Assembly (NCBI GenBank): GCA_030949325.1
Contig: JAUZSQ010000084.1
Location: 1 to 64,000 of the forward strand
Length of the DNA: 64,000 nt
Origin: Sulfurovum sp.
GTDB lineage: Bacteria; Campylobacterota; Campylobacteria; Campylobacterales; Sulfurovaceae
Direction: 5' to 3'
In this document: positions 9,594 through 19,547 of the stretch, in pieces
How the letters are laid out: the number at the start of each line of letters is the position of its first letter
Position numbering within the stretch: position 1 is the first letter of the stretch
Notes under the pieces: generated by a model
The model's input: the letters and a program-made list of their open reading frames with translations, nothing else
The model's database searches: none
What the model was told of the DNA's origin: nothing
Translations under genes and position numbers: made by a program

Positions 9594-10654
9594 TAAGCAT
9601 TCTCCTTGGCAAATTTTTCTACTTCGAGTACAAATCTATCGACCAATTCTTTCTCAGGTAAACGTGCCACCACTTCACCTCGAAGCATCACCAGTCCTGC
9701 CCCTTTGCCATAGGCTATGGCTACATCAGCATGTTTGGCTTCACCAATGGCATTGACCACGCATCCCATGACAGAGACATCCATCGGGGTTTTGATATGG
9801 GCTGTTCGGCGTTCTACTTCTGCTACGGCTGTGACCAAATCGGCTTCTATCCGTCCACAAGTAGGACAAGAAATGATATTGAGTCCTTCTTTGATACGTC
9901 CTGAGTCTTTGAGTATGGCTTTGCCTACTTTTATCTCTTCTTCAAGTTCTCCTGTGATAGAAATACGCATCGTATCGCCTATTCCATCCAAAAGCAATGC
10001 ACCCAGTCCTATAGCAGATTTGATAGTAGCGTGAAAGATAGTCCCTGCTTCAGTCACACCCAAGTGAAAAGGATAGGCATTTTTGGGACGCAAAAGTCTA
10101 TAGGCATCGACGGTTCTATCGACATCGGAAGCTTTGAGTGAGATTTTGATATCCGTAAAGCCCAAGTCTTCCAAGAATTTGATATTGTACTCAGCCGATG
10201 CTACCATACCCTCAGCCGTCGCTCCATACTTTTGGTCAAACTCTTTTTCTAGGCTTCCTGCATTGACCCCTATGCGTATAGGGAGGTTTCTTTCTTGACA
10301 AGCCTTGACTATCTCTTTGATACGATATTTCTCACCAATATTACCAGGATTGAGACGAATACAATCGACCCATTTGGCAGCTTCGAGTGCCAATTTATAA
10401 TTATAATGAATATCGGCAATAAGAGGAAGAGAAATTTGTGATTTAATCGCTTGAAGAGCCAAAGCATCTTGCATATCTGGCACAGCCACACGCACCATAT
10501 CAGCCCCTGCAAAGTGCAAACGGTTGATTTGTGCTACAGTAGCTTCAATGTTATGCGTATCCGAATAGGTCATAGACTGCACCGAAATAGGTGCATCTCC
10601 ACCTACGGCTACATCGCCTACATAAATCTTTTTGGTTGGGATTCTTGGTTTCAT
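9593..10654 (-). CDS. ispG: 4-hydroxy-3-methylbut-2-en-1-yl diphosphate synthase IspG
   Basis: Iron-sulfur enzyme of the non-mevalonate isoprenoid pathway; it converts MEcPP to HMBPP. The 353-residue protein begins [19 protein letters not shown] and has the TIM barrel motif [11 protein letters not shown]. The cluster cysteines are seen in ISCPTCGR and [11 protein letters not shown]. The end [17 protein letters not shown] is typical. Length matches the short bacterial form. It overlaps dnaB by one base, suggesting an operon that continues into dnaB and comEC. Confidence 0.95.
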   Translation of the reverse strand: MKPRIPTKKIYVGDVAVGGDAPISVQSMTYSDTHNIEATVAQINRLHFAGADMVRVAVPDMQDALALQAIKSQISLPLIADIHYNYKLALEAAKWVDCIRLNPGNIGEKYRIKEIVKACQERNLPIRIGVNAGSLEKEFDQKYGATAEGMVASAEYNIKFLEDLGFTDIKISLKASDVDRTVDAYRLLRPKNAYPFHLGVTEAGTIFHATIKSAIGLGALLLDGIGDTMRISITGELEEEIKVGKAILKDSGRIKEGLNIISCPTCGRIEADLVTAVAEVERRTAHIKTPMDVSVMGCVVNAIGEAKHADVAIAYGKGAGLVMLRGEVVARLPEKELVDRFVLEVEKFAKENA

Positions 10655-10719
10655 TATTAGCCCTTCTCGCTATACTTTCGTTATTTTAGCGAAATAAGCT
10701 AGAAGGGATATTAAGAGAA

Positions 10720-11068
10720 TTAAAAACTTACTTGTGTGCCTTTAAAATCTTTATTAAGAGTGGTAGTTCCTTCTCCTGGTATTACATATGAGACTTGAAC
10801 TTTGTTAGCATTGATACCATTTGCTATAATAGCTACAGTAAGAGCTGGATTAGTACAACCTGCTGCAGATGTATTTTCAACCCCTGTTGCCGTATATTCT
10901 GCTATTACATTCGTAAAACAAGTCTTCACATCAGCTAAAATTGCTACTTTCTTCGCATCATCCCTAGTAGCTGCCAACTTCGGGATAGCAACGAGCTGCC
11001 AATATGCCTATAATAACAATCACAAATATCAATTCTATCATGGTAAATCCTTTTCTCATCGTGTTCAT
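10720..11068 (-). CDS. Type IV pilin-like / pseudopilin (frameshifted)
   Basis: Prepilin with the class III signal RKGFTMIELIFVIVIIGILAA (cleavage before Phe, Glu at +5). The ATG at 11068 is preceded by CAGGAG. A one-base slip near 10985-10988 separates this leader from PKLAATRDDAKKVAILADVK. The C-terminal half is short and Gly/Thr rich with a Cys pair (Cys residues in DVKTCFTN and AAGCTNP), probably forming a disulfide. It is closely related to the pilin at 19548-19893 (shared AEYTATG/AL motif and ending QVSF), indicating duplication. Confidence 0.82.
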
Positions 11069-11138
11069 AATAAACTCCTGTGTATAATCGGTAGTATCAA
11101 TTCAATAATTGACCTAACTTTATTATATTCTCTTATCC

Positions 11139-12983
11139 TTAAGAAAACTCTACAGGGTCAATATCTATCTCTAACTCTCTTCTATTGACTTGATGCAATG
11201 CCGTTAATAGGCTTTTTCGCGTTTTGGCTCTGAGTAAGATATGAAATCTAAATTTGTTTGCCACACGCTCTACGGGTGCTTTGCCTGAGCCTACTATTTC
11301 TACCTCTACAAAGGCTTTGAGCTGACTGACGGTATCTAGGGTAATTTTACCTGCTTTACTTTCGTCTTTGTGGGCAATCAGAATACGAGCCAAGAAGACA
11401 AAAGGAGGATACTCAGCCATCTCCAAAAAAGCCAGTTCATCTTTGATAAAGTATTCATAATCAGATAAATAACGTTTGAAGAAATCGGCATCAGCTGTTT
11501 GTACGAGTACTTCGGCTTCTAATGCCCTACCACTTCGTCCTGCAATTTGAAACAATAAGGCAAGTGCCCTTTCTCTTGCCCTATAATCTGAAAGCCCCAA
11601 GATATAATCTAGTCCCATAATCACACAAAGCGTAATATTGGCATAATCATGCCCCTTACTAAGCATCTGTGTACCCAAAAGTAATTGACTCTCTTTGCTT
11701 TCAAAACGCTTTAGGGCATCTTTGAGCTTTTTACTGCTACTAATGCTGTCTTTGTCAAACTGCTCAATACTCAATCCCTCTATCGCTTCGCCGATAATCT
11801 CTATGGCTTCGCTTGTACCCATCCTATTGCTTTGGAGTGGACTATGATTACAATAGCTACATTCTTCGCGTATGGCTTCGGTATAATTGCAATAATGACA
11901 CTTCAAATGCCGAAACTTTCTATGCAATGCCATACCTACAGAGCAATAAGGACAAAAGTGCGTCTTGCCACACTTTTCACAATAGAGATATTTGAAGTTC
12001 CCTCGTGTAGGCAAAAAAAGCAAAGATTGATGTCCTGCCTTATAATGTGAAGAAAGGCTCTCTAAGATAGTACGGTTGATAGCCGTACCTGTGATAAAGG
12101 TATAGGTTTTGGCTTTTTGTCTATATGCCTCTTTGAGCCTAATGACGGGATGCTTATAATAAGAGCCAATAGAAGGAGTTGCTGATGCCAAGATGACTTG
12201 TGCATCATATTTTTGTCCCATAAAAAGTGCCACATCTCGTGCATGATAACGGGGTCTACTAGAAGCCTTATAACTATCATCATGTTCTTCATCGACGATA
12301 ATAAGCCCTAAATGAGGCAAAGGTACAAACAGTGCAGACCTTGCCCCTGCGATAATAGTGATTTCTCGTCTAGCCATACCTTCCAAGATAGCCGTTTTAC
12401 GCTTTTTGGTAAGTTTGGAGTGCCACATAGCCACACGCGTACCAAAATACACAGACAAACGTTTCTCCATTTGTGGGGTAAGCGAAATTTCTGGCATCAA
12501 GAAGATAGCACTTTTACCCTCTTCTTGCATCTTGATTATCAAAGAGATAAAAATTTCTGTCTTTCCTGAGCCTGTCACACCAAAGAGTACTGCCCTTTTG
12601 TATGGCAAAAGTCCTTCATAGGCTTTTTGCTGTGCAGGAGAAAGTATAGGCTTAGTCACAATAGGAAGCATGAGGGGTGTTACTGATACTGCTATGGTAG
12701 CATAAGGTAAGAAAAGTCCAATCGCTTCAGAAAAAGAAGAGAAATAGTAAGCAGAGATAAAAGTAGCCATTTGTATTTGTAAAGGAGTATAGTAATAGTC
12801 TAGGAGAGAAAGTATAGCAGTAGTTGCAAAAGTAGGGTTAGTTGTTTGTACATAAATCACAGCTTGTTTTTCTGTACTTTTGAGTCCCACAAGCACTACC
12901 CTACCCAGCTCGATAGCTACTAAGGAGCTATAAGTGAGTATAGGTGCCGAAGATTTATGAAGACTGACTTTATAATAATACAA
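11139..12983 (-). CDS. priA: Primosomal replication restart helicase PriA
   Basis: A 614-residue helicase that reloads DnaB at stalled forks. Visible motifs are Walker [13 protein letters not shown], the DEAH-type box IVDEEHDDSYK, LASATPSI, and the zinc-binding cysteine block YCEKCGKTHFCPYCSVGM...CHYCNY...CSYCNH. Helicase motif VI is in QIAGRSGR. The N-terminal DNA-binding domain is short, as in other Campylobacterota. It lies 17 bp after the intact pilin gene (13001-13378) and is probably co-transcribed with it. Confidence 0.95.
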   Translation of the reverse strand: MYYYKVSLHKSSAPILTYSSLVAIELGRVVLVGLKSTEKQAVIYVQTTNPTFATTAILSLLDYYYTPLQIQMATFISAYYFSSFSEAIGLFLPYATIAVSVTPLMLPIVTKPILSPAQQKAYEGLLPYKRAVLFGVTGSGKTEIFISLIIKMQEEGKSAIFLMPEISLTPQMEKRLSVYFGTRVAMWHSKLTKKRKTAILEGMARREITIIAGARSALFVPLPHLGLIIVDEEHDDSYKASSRPRYHARDVALFMGQKYDAQVILASATPSIGSYYKHPVIRLKEAYRQKAKTYTFITGTAINRTILESLSSHYKAGHQSLLFLPTRGNFKYLYCEKCGKTHFCPYCSVGMALHRKFRHLKCHYCNYTEAIREECSYCNHSPLQSNRMGTSEAIEIIGEAIEGLSIEQFDKDSISSSKKLKDALKRFESKESQLLLGTQMLSKGHDYANITLCVIMGLDYILGLSDYRARERALALLFQIAGRSGRALEAEVLVQTADADFFKRYLSDYEYFIKDELAFLEMAEYPPFVFLARILIAHKDESKAGKITLDTVSQLKAFVEVEIVGSGKAPVERVANKFRFHILLRAKTRKSLLTALHQVNRRELEIDIDPVEFS

Positions 12984-13000
12984 AAAAGGTATCGGATCGT

Positions 13001-13378
13001 CTATAAATCAGACATCCCAACCATTGTACAATTGGCATCATCTTTTACAAATCTATTGGTATTAATGGTAAAGATACAGGTATCATTACTAGGTCCAGTA
13101 AAAATAAAGTTCTCCCCTATTCGCTCCCAACCAGCAGGTAAGCCATAGCCTAAAAGATCTTCAGCCTCAGAAGCAAGAATAGCATCAAAGTTACCACCTA
13201 GAATACGTTTTTGTCTTTCGGTAGAAATGGCTGAACGTAAGGCAGCGACAGCTGTTCTAGCAGACACTATCTGGGCATCATCTCTAGTTGCTGCTAATTT
13301 GGGAATGGCTACAGAAGCCAATATACCTATAATAACGATAGCAAAAACCAATTCTACCATTGTGAATGCACTTTTCAT
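13001..13378 (-). CDS. Type IV pilin-like / pseudopilin protein
   Basis: A 125-residue prepilin with leader MKSAFTMVELVFAIVIIGILASVAIPKLAATRDDA, the only intact one of three pilin-like genes in the window. The rest (SARTAVAALRSAISTERQKRIL) is a helix followed by a small globular domain with two Cys residues (NDTCIF, DDANCT) likely to form the D-region disulfide. Size and lack of an assembly cluster suggest a pseudopilin or minor pilin for DNA uptake or a T2S-like fibre; the role is inferred. priA follows directly. Confidence 0.85.
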   Translation of the reverse strand: MKSAFTMVELVFAIVIIGILASVAIPKLAATRDDAQIVSARTAVAALRSAISTERQKRILGGNFDAILASEAEDLLGYGLPAGWERIGENFIFTGPSNDTCIFTINTNRFVKDDANCTMVGMSDL

Positions 13379-13521
13379 AGTATTCTCCTCATATTTTTAT
13401 ATTGTTAAAGTATAGCATAAAATCCTAATAAGATAAATAGATTAATCTATTTTTAGATAAAACTATTGATATTTAAGGTATAATTTTTATATTACACTTT
13501 ATATAACTTAAGGTATCAAAA

Positions 13522-14442
13522 ATGAAACTTTCTATAGTAACTACTCTATATCAATCATCACCTTATATAGAAGATTTTTATAATCGTATTAGTATAGAGG
13601 CTCAAAAAATTACAGATGATTATGAAATTATTTTTGTAGATGATGGTTCTCCTGATGACAGTCTTTCTCAGATATTAAAGCTTTATAATAAAGACTCTAA
13701 AATAAAAGTCATAGAACTTTCACGGAATTTTGGACATCACAAGGCTATTATGACAGGTCTATCTCATGTAAGTGGCGAATTTATATTTTTAATTGATGTA
13801 GATTTGGAAGAAAAACCTGAACTCTTGGGTATATTTTGGGAAGAATTAGAAAATAGCACGAATATAGATGTCATTTATGGTGTGCAGGAAAGTCGTAAAG
13901 GTGCTTGGTTTGAAAGATGGAGTGGCACACTTTTTTATAAAATTTTTAACTTTTTCTCAGATATTAGTATTCCTACCAATATCACAACAGTCAGACTGAC
14001 TACTAAACAATACAATGACACACTCATTCAATATCAAGAGAGTGAATTATTTGCCCATGGACTATTTTATCATTGTGGGTTTAAACAAAAACCTTTAGTC
14101 TTTCATAAAGCATCAACCAGTCCAACAACCTACACATTTAAGAAAAAACTTGCATTACTTATTAGATCTATTACTTCTTTTAGTAGCAAACCTTTGGTCT
14201 ATATATTCAATATAGGGTTTATTATTACTTTTATTTCGTCGTTATTTATCATGAAATTATTCTACAATAAACTATTTTATAATATTGCATTTGAGGGTTG
14301 GACATCTATTATTGTCTCCATTTGGTTTTTTGGTGGGTTGATTATTTTATCCTTAGGTATGATAGGTATTTACTTATCTCAAATTTTTATAGAAACGAAG
14401 CATAGACCTTTTAGTATCATTCGTAATATATATAAGGATTAA
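13522..14442 (+). CDS. Family 2 glycosyltransferase (polyprenyl-phosphate sugar transferase type)
   Basis: A 306-residue GT2 enzyme with a GT-A fold: LSIVTTLYQSSPYIEDF at the N-terminus, IIFVDDGSPDDSL (nucleotide-sugar binding) and IFLIDVDLEEKPE (DxD metal site). Two C-terminal membrane helices (about 225-255 and 265-295) resemble GtrB/ArnC/DPM1-type enzymes, which charge undecaprenyl phosphate with a sugar. First gene of a six-gene AT-rich cluster with close spacing. The cluster points to a lipid-linked surface glycan; the sugar is unknown. Confidence 0.82.
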   Translation: MKLSIVTTLYQSSPYIEDFYNRISIEAQKITDDYEIIFVDDGSPDDSLSQILKLYNKDSKIKVIELSRNFGHHKAIMTGLSHVSGEFIFLIDVDLEEKPELLGIFWEELENSTNIDVIYGVQESRKGAWFERWSGTLFYKIFNFFSDISIPTNITTVRLTTKQYNDTLIQYQESELFAHGLFYHCGFKQKPLVFHKASTSPTTYTFKKKLALLIRSITSFSSKPLVYIFNIGFIITFISSLFIMKLFYNKLFYNIAFEGWTSIIVSIWFFGGLIILSLGMIGIYLSQIFIETKHRPFSIIRNIYKD

Positions 14443-14444
14443 CA

Positions 14445-15005
14445 TTGGCTTATTATTCAGATAAAATACTACATACATTAGGATTTAAGTATATAGGTAA
14501 AAATGTCAAAATTAGTACAAACGCAAGTATTTATAATTGTGATAAAATAAGCATCAATGATAACTCTCGTATTGATGATTTTTGTGTTATATCAGGTAAA
14601 ATTAAAATTGGTAAAAATGTACATATTACCCCTATGTGTCTCATTGCTGGAGGAGAGAAAGGTATTATTCTGAAAGACTATACAACGATTGCTTATGCCG
14701 TAAAAATTTTTACTCAAAATGATGATTACTTTGGTATGAGTATGACAAACTCTACCATTCCTAAGCAATATAAGAATGAGCTAAAACAAGCTATTCGTAT
14801 TGGAAAGTATTCTATTATCGGTGCAGGTTCAATTATCATGCCAGGAGTCCATTTGAAAAAAGGTACTTCTATAGGAGCAATGTCGTTAGTCACAAAAAAT
14901 ACAAAATCTTGGAGTATTTATATCGGTTCTCCTGCTAAAAAGATTAAAAACAGAAGTAAATATTTATTAAAATTAGAAAAAAGCTACATCTTGGATACTC
15001 AATAA
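14445..15005 (+). CDS. Hexapeptide-repeat acyltransferase (WbbJ/NeuD type)
   Basis: A 186-residue left-handed beta-helix acyltransferase. Hexapeptide repeats run from about residue 25 to 165 (ISINDNSRIDDFCVIS, IGKYSIIGAGSIIMPGVHL, GTSIGAMSLVTKN) and end in GSPAKKIKNR, typical of O-acetyl or N-acetyl transferases of polysaccharide clusters. The start is a TTG at 14445 with AAGGA upstream, 2 bp after the preceding stop. With the aminotransferase at 16529 it may acetylate an amino sugar; this is inference. Confidence 0.78.
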   Translation: MAYYSDKILHTLGFKYIGKNVKISTNASIYNCDKISINDNSRIDDFCVISGKIKIGKNVHITPMCLIAGGEKGIILKDYTTIAYAVKIFTQNDDYFGMSMTNSTIPKQYKNELKQAIRIGKYSIIGAGSIIMPGVHLKKGTSIGAMSLVTKNTKSWSIYIGSPAKKIKNRSKYLLKLEKSYILDTQ

Positions 15006-15385
15006 TGCATTTTTTCTTTAGCCACTTATATATATTTCTTACAATAATCTTTGCTGTCAGTAGTCAGCTTATTATCAAATGGAAAATGTCCTCTTTTTCT
15101 TTGGATGGATATGATAGTATCATAGATAAGTTCATTTTTGCTTTTTCTATGCTCTTTAATCCTTATATTATTTTGTCTTTACTCTTCACTCTGTTATCAG
15201 GATTATCGTGGATGATAGCCATGACTAAATTTGAAATATCTTATGCCTATCCATTTACTACACTAGGATTTGTTCTCATATTTATTGTCTCCATATTAGT
15301 ATTTAATGAACTTTTTACATGGCAAAAACTCATAGGATTATTATTTATTATCACGGGAATCATCATCACAAGTACTAGCCTATGA
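15005..15385 (+). CDS. Small four-helix membrane protein, EamA/SMR-like
   Basis: A 126-residue protein with four hydrophobic helices; the pattern SAYPFTTLGFVLIFIVSILVFNE (here ISYAYPFTTLG) plus WQKLIGLLFIITGIII is that of half-size drug/metabolite transporters. In glycan clusters such proteins are candidate flippases for lipid-linked sugars (ArnE/F-like). It overlaps both neighbours by 1-4 bp, so it is translationally coupled to them. Confidence 0.72.
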   Translation: MHFFFSHLYIFLTIIFAVSSQLIIKWKMSSFSLDGYDSIIDKFIFAFSMLFNPYIILSLLFTLLSGLSWMIAMTKFEISYAYPFTTLGFVLIFIVSILVFNELFTWQKLIGLLFIITGIIITSTSL

Positions 15386-16518
15386 AATATATTAAGTATC
15401 ATTATCTCTTACTTATTCTACTACTTACTATCTTTTTAGCTATCAGCTTCTTAACATACCAGCAAATTTTTGCAAAAAATTATATGAGTGATACCCAACC
15501 ACATATTGTATTTTTATATCAATATTTTTCTATAAAAGAATATTATATTCCTCATCCTCTTTGGCATTATTTAGTCTACATTACCTCTCTAATATTCTCT
15601 ATCTCCATTGAATATTCAGCTGTGATTAGCTCTTCTGCTCTTGTAACACTATGGACATATCTTGTTTATAGTATCGCTGGAAAGACCTTAAAGATACCAC
15701 AGTATCTACTTGTTTTAATTACTTTTTCTATTATTATCATGGGACCACTAAATTTACCTTGGTATAATATTATTATTTATATGGGTCAAGGTTCTCCCAA
15801 TATATGGCATAATGTTACTTTATGGACAGTGAAACCTTTTGCACTGCTGACTATGTTTTATATACTCTTAGCCATTACAGAAAAGAAAAATACCTATTAT
15901 ATATTTACTACTATATTTCTTACCCTTTCTCTCTTTGCCAAGCCTAGTTTTGTCATTATGTTTCTACCTGCATTATTTATATTTGCTTTCATCAAGAAAA
16001 TAAAAGATACACAATTTAAGATTTTTTTTCTTATCCTCTCTTTTATTAGTATAGCTGTACTTGCCTATCAATTCACCCATACATTCCACAATGGAGATTC
16101 TAAAGTGATTTTTGATTTTTTAGGGGTTTGGTCAGAAAAATCACAAAACATAGCCTACTCTATTCTCTTAGCTTTAGCCTTTCCCTTATTATTTTTATTA
16201 CTAGAATCTAAAATTATTCATGAGAACGCTATTTTACTGAGTTGGTTACAAGTAGGTATGGGACTGATTCTCTATAGTTCTTTTGCACAAACAGGAAAAT
16301 ACTATGCTCATGCTAACTTTTCTTGGAGCTATATGATAGCTATGAGTTTACTTTATCTATTTTCTATCATCAAATTCTTTGCACTCTATCATGTAATGAA
16401 CAAACTCAAAAGATATCTATTATTAGTGTTACTTAGTATCCAAATTTCCATTGGAATATATTATTTCCTAAAAATGTTACAAGGGCAAAGTCCATTATGG
16501 ATAGCAATTTTTATATAA
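15382..16518 (+). CDS. Polytopic membrane protein of the glycan cluster, unknown
   Basis: A 378-residue integral membrane protein with about nine to ten predicted helices. A lumenal-type loop near residues 30-60 contains SDTQPHIVFLYQYFS and HPLWHYLVY, somewhat like GT-C glycosyltransferases where the first loop carries the catalytic acid. No firm family assignment is possible by eye. The context (after a half-size flippase, before an aminotransferase) supports a role in surface glycan assembly. Confidence 0.65.
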   Translation: MKYIKYHYLLLILLLTIFLAISFLTYQQIFAKNYMSDTQPHIVFLYQYFSIKEYYIPHPLWHYLVYITSLIFSISIEYSAVISSSALVTLWTYLVYSIAGKTLKIPQYLLVLITFSIIIMGPLNLPWYNIIIYMGQGSPNIWHNVTLWTVKPFALLTMFYILLAITEKKNTYYIFTTIFLTLSLFAKPSFVIMFLPALFIFAFIKKIKDTQFKIFFLILSFISIAVLAYQFTHTFHNGDSKVIFDFLGVWSEKSQNIAYSILLALAFPLLFLLLESKIIHENAILLSWLQVGMGLILYSSFAQTGKYYAHANFSWSYMIAMSLLYLFSIIKFFALYHVMNKLKRYLLLVLLSIQISIGIYYFLKMLQGQSPLWIAIFI

Positions 16519-16528
16519 AGAGGTACAT

Positions 16529-17668
16529 ATGATTCCATTTAATAAACCACCCTATTTAGGTACAGAAGAACAATATGTTTTAGAAGCCATGCACCAATCA
16601 AAAATTTCAGGAGATGGAAACTTCTCGCTCAAATGTCAAAAATGGTTTGAAGATAAAACCAAAACCAAGATTGCACTATTAACCACTTCTTGTACCCATG
16701 CACTAGAGATGTCAGCGTTACTCATCGGACTCAAAGAAGGGGATGAAGTCATCATGCCTTCTTATACTTTTGTCTCAACGGCCAATGCCTTTGCCCTTCG
16801 TGGAGCAAAGATAGTTTTTGTTGATATTCGCCCCGATACTATGAATATTGATGAAAACAAAATAGAACAAGCTATTACTTCGCGAACCAAAGCCATTATT
16901 CCCGTACATTATGCAGGAGTCGCTTGTGAAATGGATACCATTATGGATATTGCCAATCGTCATAATTTGGTTGTCATAGAAGATGCAGCCCAAGGTATGA
17001 TGAGTACTTACAAAGGAAGAGCCTTAGGAAGTATCGGTCACATAGGGACTTATTCTTTTCATGAAACCAAAAACTATACCTCTGGTGGAGAAGGTGGAGT
17101 TATTTTTATCAATGATGATAAATATTTAGACCATGCGGAAATTATTAGAGAAAAAGGTACCAATAGAAATCAATTTTTTAGAGGACAAGTCGATAAATAT
17201 ACTTGGGTAGAATTGGGAAGCTCCTACCTCCCCTCAGAGCTTCAAGCTGCTTATCTTTATGCACAACTCTTAGATGCAGATACTATTAATAAAGACCGTT
17301 TAAGCTCATGGAATTATTATTATCAACAACTCAAACCCCTGCAAGACCAAGCTAAAATTACACTGCCCATCATTCCAAAAGGTTGCATACATAATGCACA
17401 CATGTTCTATATCAAAACCAAAGATATACAAGAAAGAACGGCACTTTTACGCTACTTAAAAGAGCAAGATATTCTTTGTGTATTTCATTATGTTCCTCTA
17501 CATAGTTCTACTGCTGGACTGAAATTTGGTACTTTTCACGCAGAAGATAGTTTTACTACCAAAGAGAGTGAAGCTATTATTCGCTTACCTATGTATTATT
17601 CACTCACACAAGAAACACAAAATAAGGTTATCAAATATGTCTCTAAATTTTATCAACAAATTACTTAG
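16529..17668 (+). CDS. PLP-dependent sugar aminotransferase (DegT/DnrJ/EryC1, RffA/WecE-like)
   Basis: A 379-residue sugar aminotransferase. It starts IPFNKPPYLGTEEQYVLEAM and has VIMPSYTFVSTANAFALRGA, VVIEDAAQG (PLP-binding Asp) and YSFHETKNYTSGGEGG, where the Lys of HETKN is the PLP Schiff-base residue. The sequence is closest to dTDP-4-amino-4,6-dideoxygalactose transaminases (RffA/WecE). No nucleotidyltransferase or dehydratase is in this cluster, so the nucleotide sugar substrate must be made elsewhere. Codon use is slightly less AT-rich than its neighbours. Confidence 0.87.
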   Translation: MIPFNKPPYLGTEEQYVLEAMHQSKISGDGNFSLKCQKWFEDKTKTKIALLTTSCTHALEMSALLIGLKEGDEVIMPSYTFVSTANAFALRGAKIVFVDIRPDTMNIDENKIEQAITSRTKAIIPVHYAGVACEMDTIMDIANRHNLVVIEDAAQGMMSTYKGRALGSIGHIGTYSFHETKNYTSGGEGGVIFINDDKYLDHAEIIREKGTNRNQFFRGQVDKYTWVELGSSYLPSELQAAYLYAQLLDADTINKDRLSSWNYYYQQLKPLQDQAKITLPIIPKGCIHNAHMFYIKTKDIQERTALLRYLKEQDILCVFHYVPLHSSTAGLKFGTFHAEDSFTTKESEAIIRLPMYYSLTQETQNKVIKYVSKFYQQIT

Positions 17669-19469
17669 CCAAAATAAACTATGGATTGCTTTGAGTATTT
17701 CCTTCATCTTTATACTTCTTTCACCCTTACTCTTTTATAGTGGTCAGTTTTATGTCCCTATCTTTGATAATCTTGATTCAACTGTTGTTTGGTACAAAAT
17801 ATTAGCAGAAAGTGGTATGATATTTGCCGATAATAATGCTATTATTCCCAATATGATGAGTGGATTGCCCCGTTCAAGCTATTTTAAAGAATTTGACCTC
17901 ATTTTATGGTTATATTATTTTTTTGAAACAAAAACAGCTTATATTATTAATGAAGTGCTTATTCATCTTGTTGCATTTTTTTCAATGTATATCTTTCTGC
18001 AAAGATATGTTGTCGAAAAAAATAACTATTATCAAAATGTACCAATATTTATAGGTGCATTATATTTTGCCCTCATTCCGTATTGGTCAGGAGCAGGACT
18101 TACACTCGTCAGCATACCTTTAGTAAGCTATAGCCTTCTCAACATTAGAAATCATATAGATACCAAATGGGATTGGATATTACTTATAGTCCTACCACTT
18201 TACAGCAGTTTTATCTTGTTTTATATGTTTTATTTTATTTTTGCAGGTATCTATTTACTATGGATTAGCATTCAAAACAAACAAGTACATACTCGACTCC
18301 TCATAGCATTATTTCTATTTGGTACAATATTTTTACTTACAGAATATAGATTACTCTATACAATGTTTATAGACTCAGGGTTTGTATCTCATCGTAGTGA
18401 ATTTAACATTTTTTTTAAAGAAGACTTACTAGAAACCTATCGTTTATCTCTCGTACAATTTTTATTTGGCAATGTCCCCCATGCACAATCTTTGCAAAAG
18501 CACTATCTCTTACCGTTGATATTAACTACCCTGCTTCTTACTCTTTTTAATCGTAGATTCACTGCTAAAGAATCCTTAATAATATGGGTTGCTATTCTTT
18601 TGTCTTTTATAGGTACATTTTGGGATAGCATACTTATCCATAAACTGACACTTCCCTCTATAGTCATACTCAGTTTAATCAGTATGTATTGTAGTCATAA
18701 AAATAAGTACTTAGCCATGTTAGTTATTTTTATCATACTCTTGTCCATCTTTTCGATGCTCTTTAAATATCAAGGTTTTGCTTTTATTAGCGAAGTTTTT
18801 CCCATTTTTAAAGCACTTAATATGACAAGAATAGGATTTATTCAACCTTTTATCTATACTATTCTTCTTGTTTTAAGTAGTATGATTCTTTATAAAAAGT
18901 TACATTTTACTTCTACCTTTCTTATACTTTTTATCTTTGCACAATTCCACCTAAGTTACAGTTATAGCAGTTATCAAACAAAGACAAGAGAAGAATACGC
19001 ATCTTTTGAGTCCTATTATATTCCAGAACTCTTTAAAACACTTAAGCAATCTATCCTACTAGAAAATAATCCAAGATTTCTCTCTTATGGTATAGAACCT
19101 GCTGTTGCACTTTATAATGGACTCTATACAATAGATGGCTATGCTGTCAATTACCCACTCAGCTATAAATATGCATTTCAAGATATTTTTTTCAATACCA
19201 ATAATATAGCACCTTCTTATGCCCATTGGGGAAGTAAAGTCTATATTCAAAATATGCCTCATGAAATGAAATATTACCAAAAAGGATTAGAAGTTTCTAT
19301 CCTAAAAGTTAATATTGATGTACTATGTAAGCTCAATAACAAGTATATTATATCTCCATACTACTTGAATACTACAGCGAGAAAGGAGAAGCTTCTTCAT
19401 ATAAATACATTTAAAGGAATGAAAGATTCATGGGATATTTATCTTTATAAAGTGAATTGTCAAAAATAA
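17637..19469 (+). CDS. Large polytopic membrane protein, possible glycosyltransferase or polymerase (DUF6044-like)
   Basis: A membrane protein of about 610 residues with roughly 12 helices and a C-terminal soluble domain of about 160 residues (from FESYYIPELFKTLKQSI). The loop IFDNLDSTVVWYKILAESG resembles the first periplasmic loop of GT-C-type enzymes. The start is taken at ATG 17637, which has AAGG at a suitable distance and overlaps the aminotransferase by 32 bp; an upstream in-frame ATG at 17526 lies deep in the previous gene. Last gene of the cluster. The family assignment is tentative. Confidence 0.65.
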   Translation: MSLNFINKLLSQNKLWIALSISFIFILLSPLLFYSGQFYVPIFDNLDSTVVWYKILAESGMIFADNNAIIPNMMSGLPRSSYFKEFDLILWLYYFFETKTAYIINEVLIHLVAFFSMYIFLQRYVVEKNNYYQNVPIFIGALYFALIPYWSGAGLTLVSIPLVSYSLLNIRNHIDTKWDWILLIVLPLYSSFILFYMFYFIFAGIYLLWISIQNKQVHTRLLIALFLFGTIFLLTEYRLLYTMFIDSGFVSHRSEFNIFFKEDLLETYRLSLVQFLFGNVPHAQSLQKHYLLPLILTTLLLTLFNRRFTAKESLIIWVAILLSFIGTFWDSILIHKLTLPSIVILSLISMYCSHKNKYLAMLVIFIILLSIFSMLFKYQGFAFISEVFPIFKALNMTRIGFIQPFIYTILLVLSSMILYKKLHFTSTFLILFIFAQFHLSYSYSSYQTKTREEYASFESYYIPELFKTLKQSILLENNPRFLSYGIEPAVALYNGLYTIDGYAVNYPLSYKYAFQDIFFNTNNIAPSYAHWGSKVYIQNMPHEMKYYQKGLEVSILKVNIDVLCKLNNKYIISPYYLNTTARKEKLLHINTFKGMKDSWDIYLYKVNCQK

Positions 19470-19505
19470 GAAAGGAAGTAAAAATAAAGTAAGAAGTAAA
19501 AGAGA

Positions 19506-19531
19506 AAAGGAGATAGAAAACTATCTCCTTT
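19506..19531 (-). terminator. Rho-independent terminator of the pilin gene
   Basis: An 11-bp perfect hairpin, AAAGGAGATAG / CTATCTCCTTT with a 4-nt loop. On the minus strand a T-rich stretch (TTTTCTCTTTT) overlaps and follows its 3' arm. It lies 17 bp beyond the stop of the minus-strand pilin gene and could also stop the convergent glycan cluster. Confidence 0.72.
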
Positions 19532-19547
19532 GGTAAAAGCAAGTTTC

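Noticed and set aside
17526-17636. Upstream ATG extension of the membrane protein at 17637.
   Set aside because: It lies deep in the aminotransferase gene and lacks a ribosome site; ATG 17637 has AAGG at a good distance and starts with a plausible membrane-protein N-terminus.
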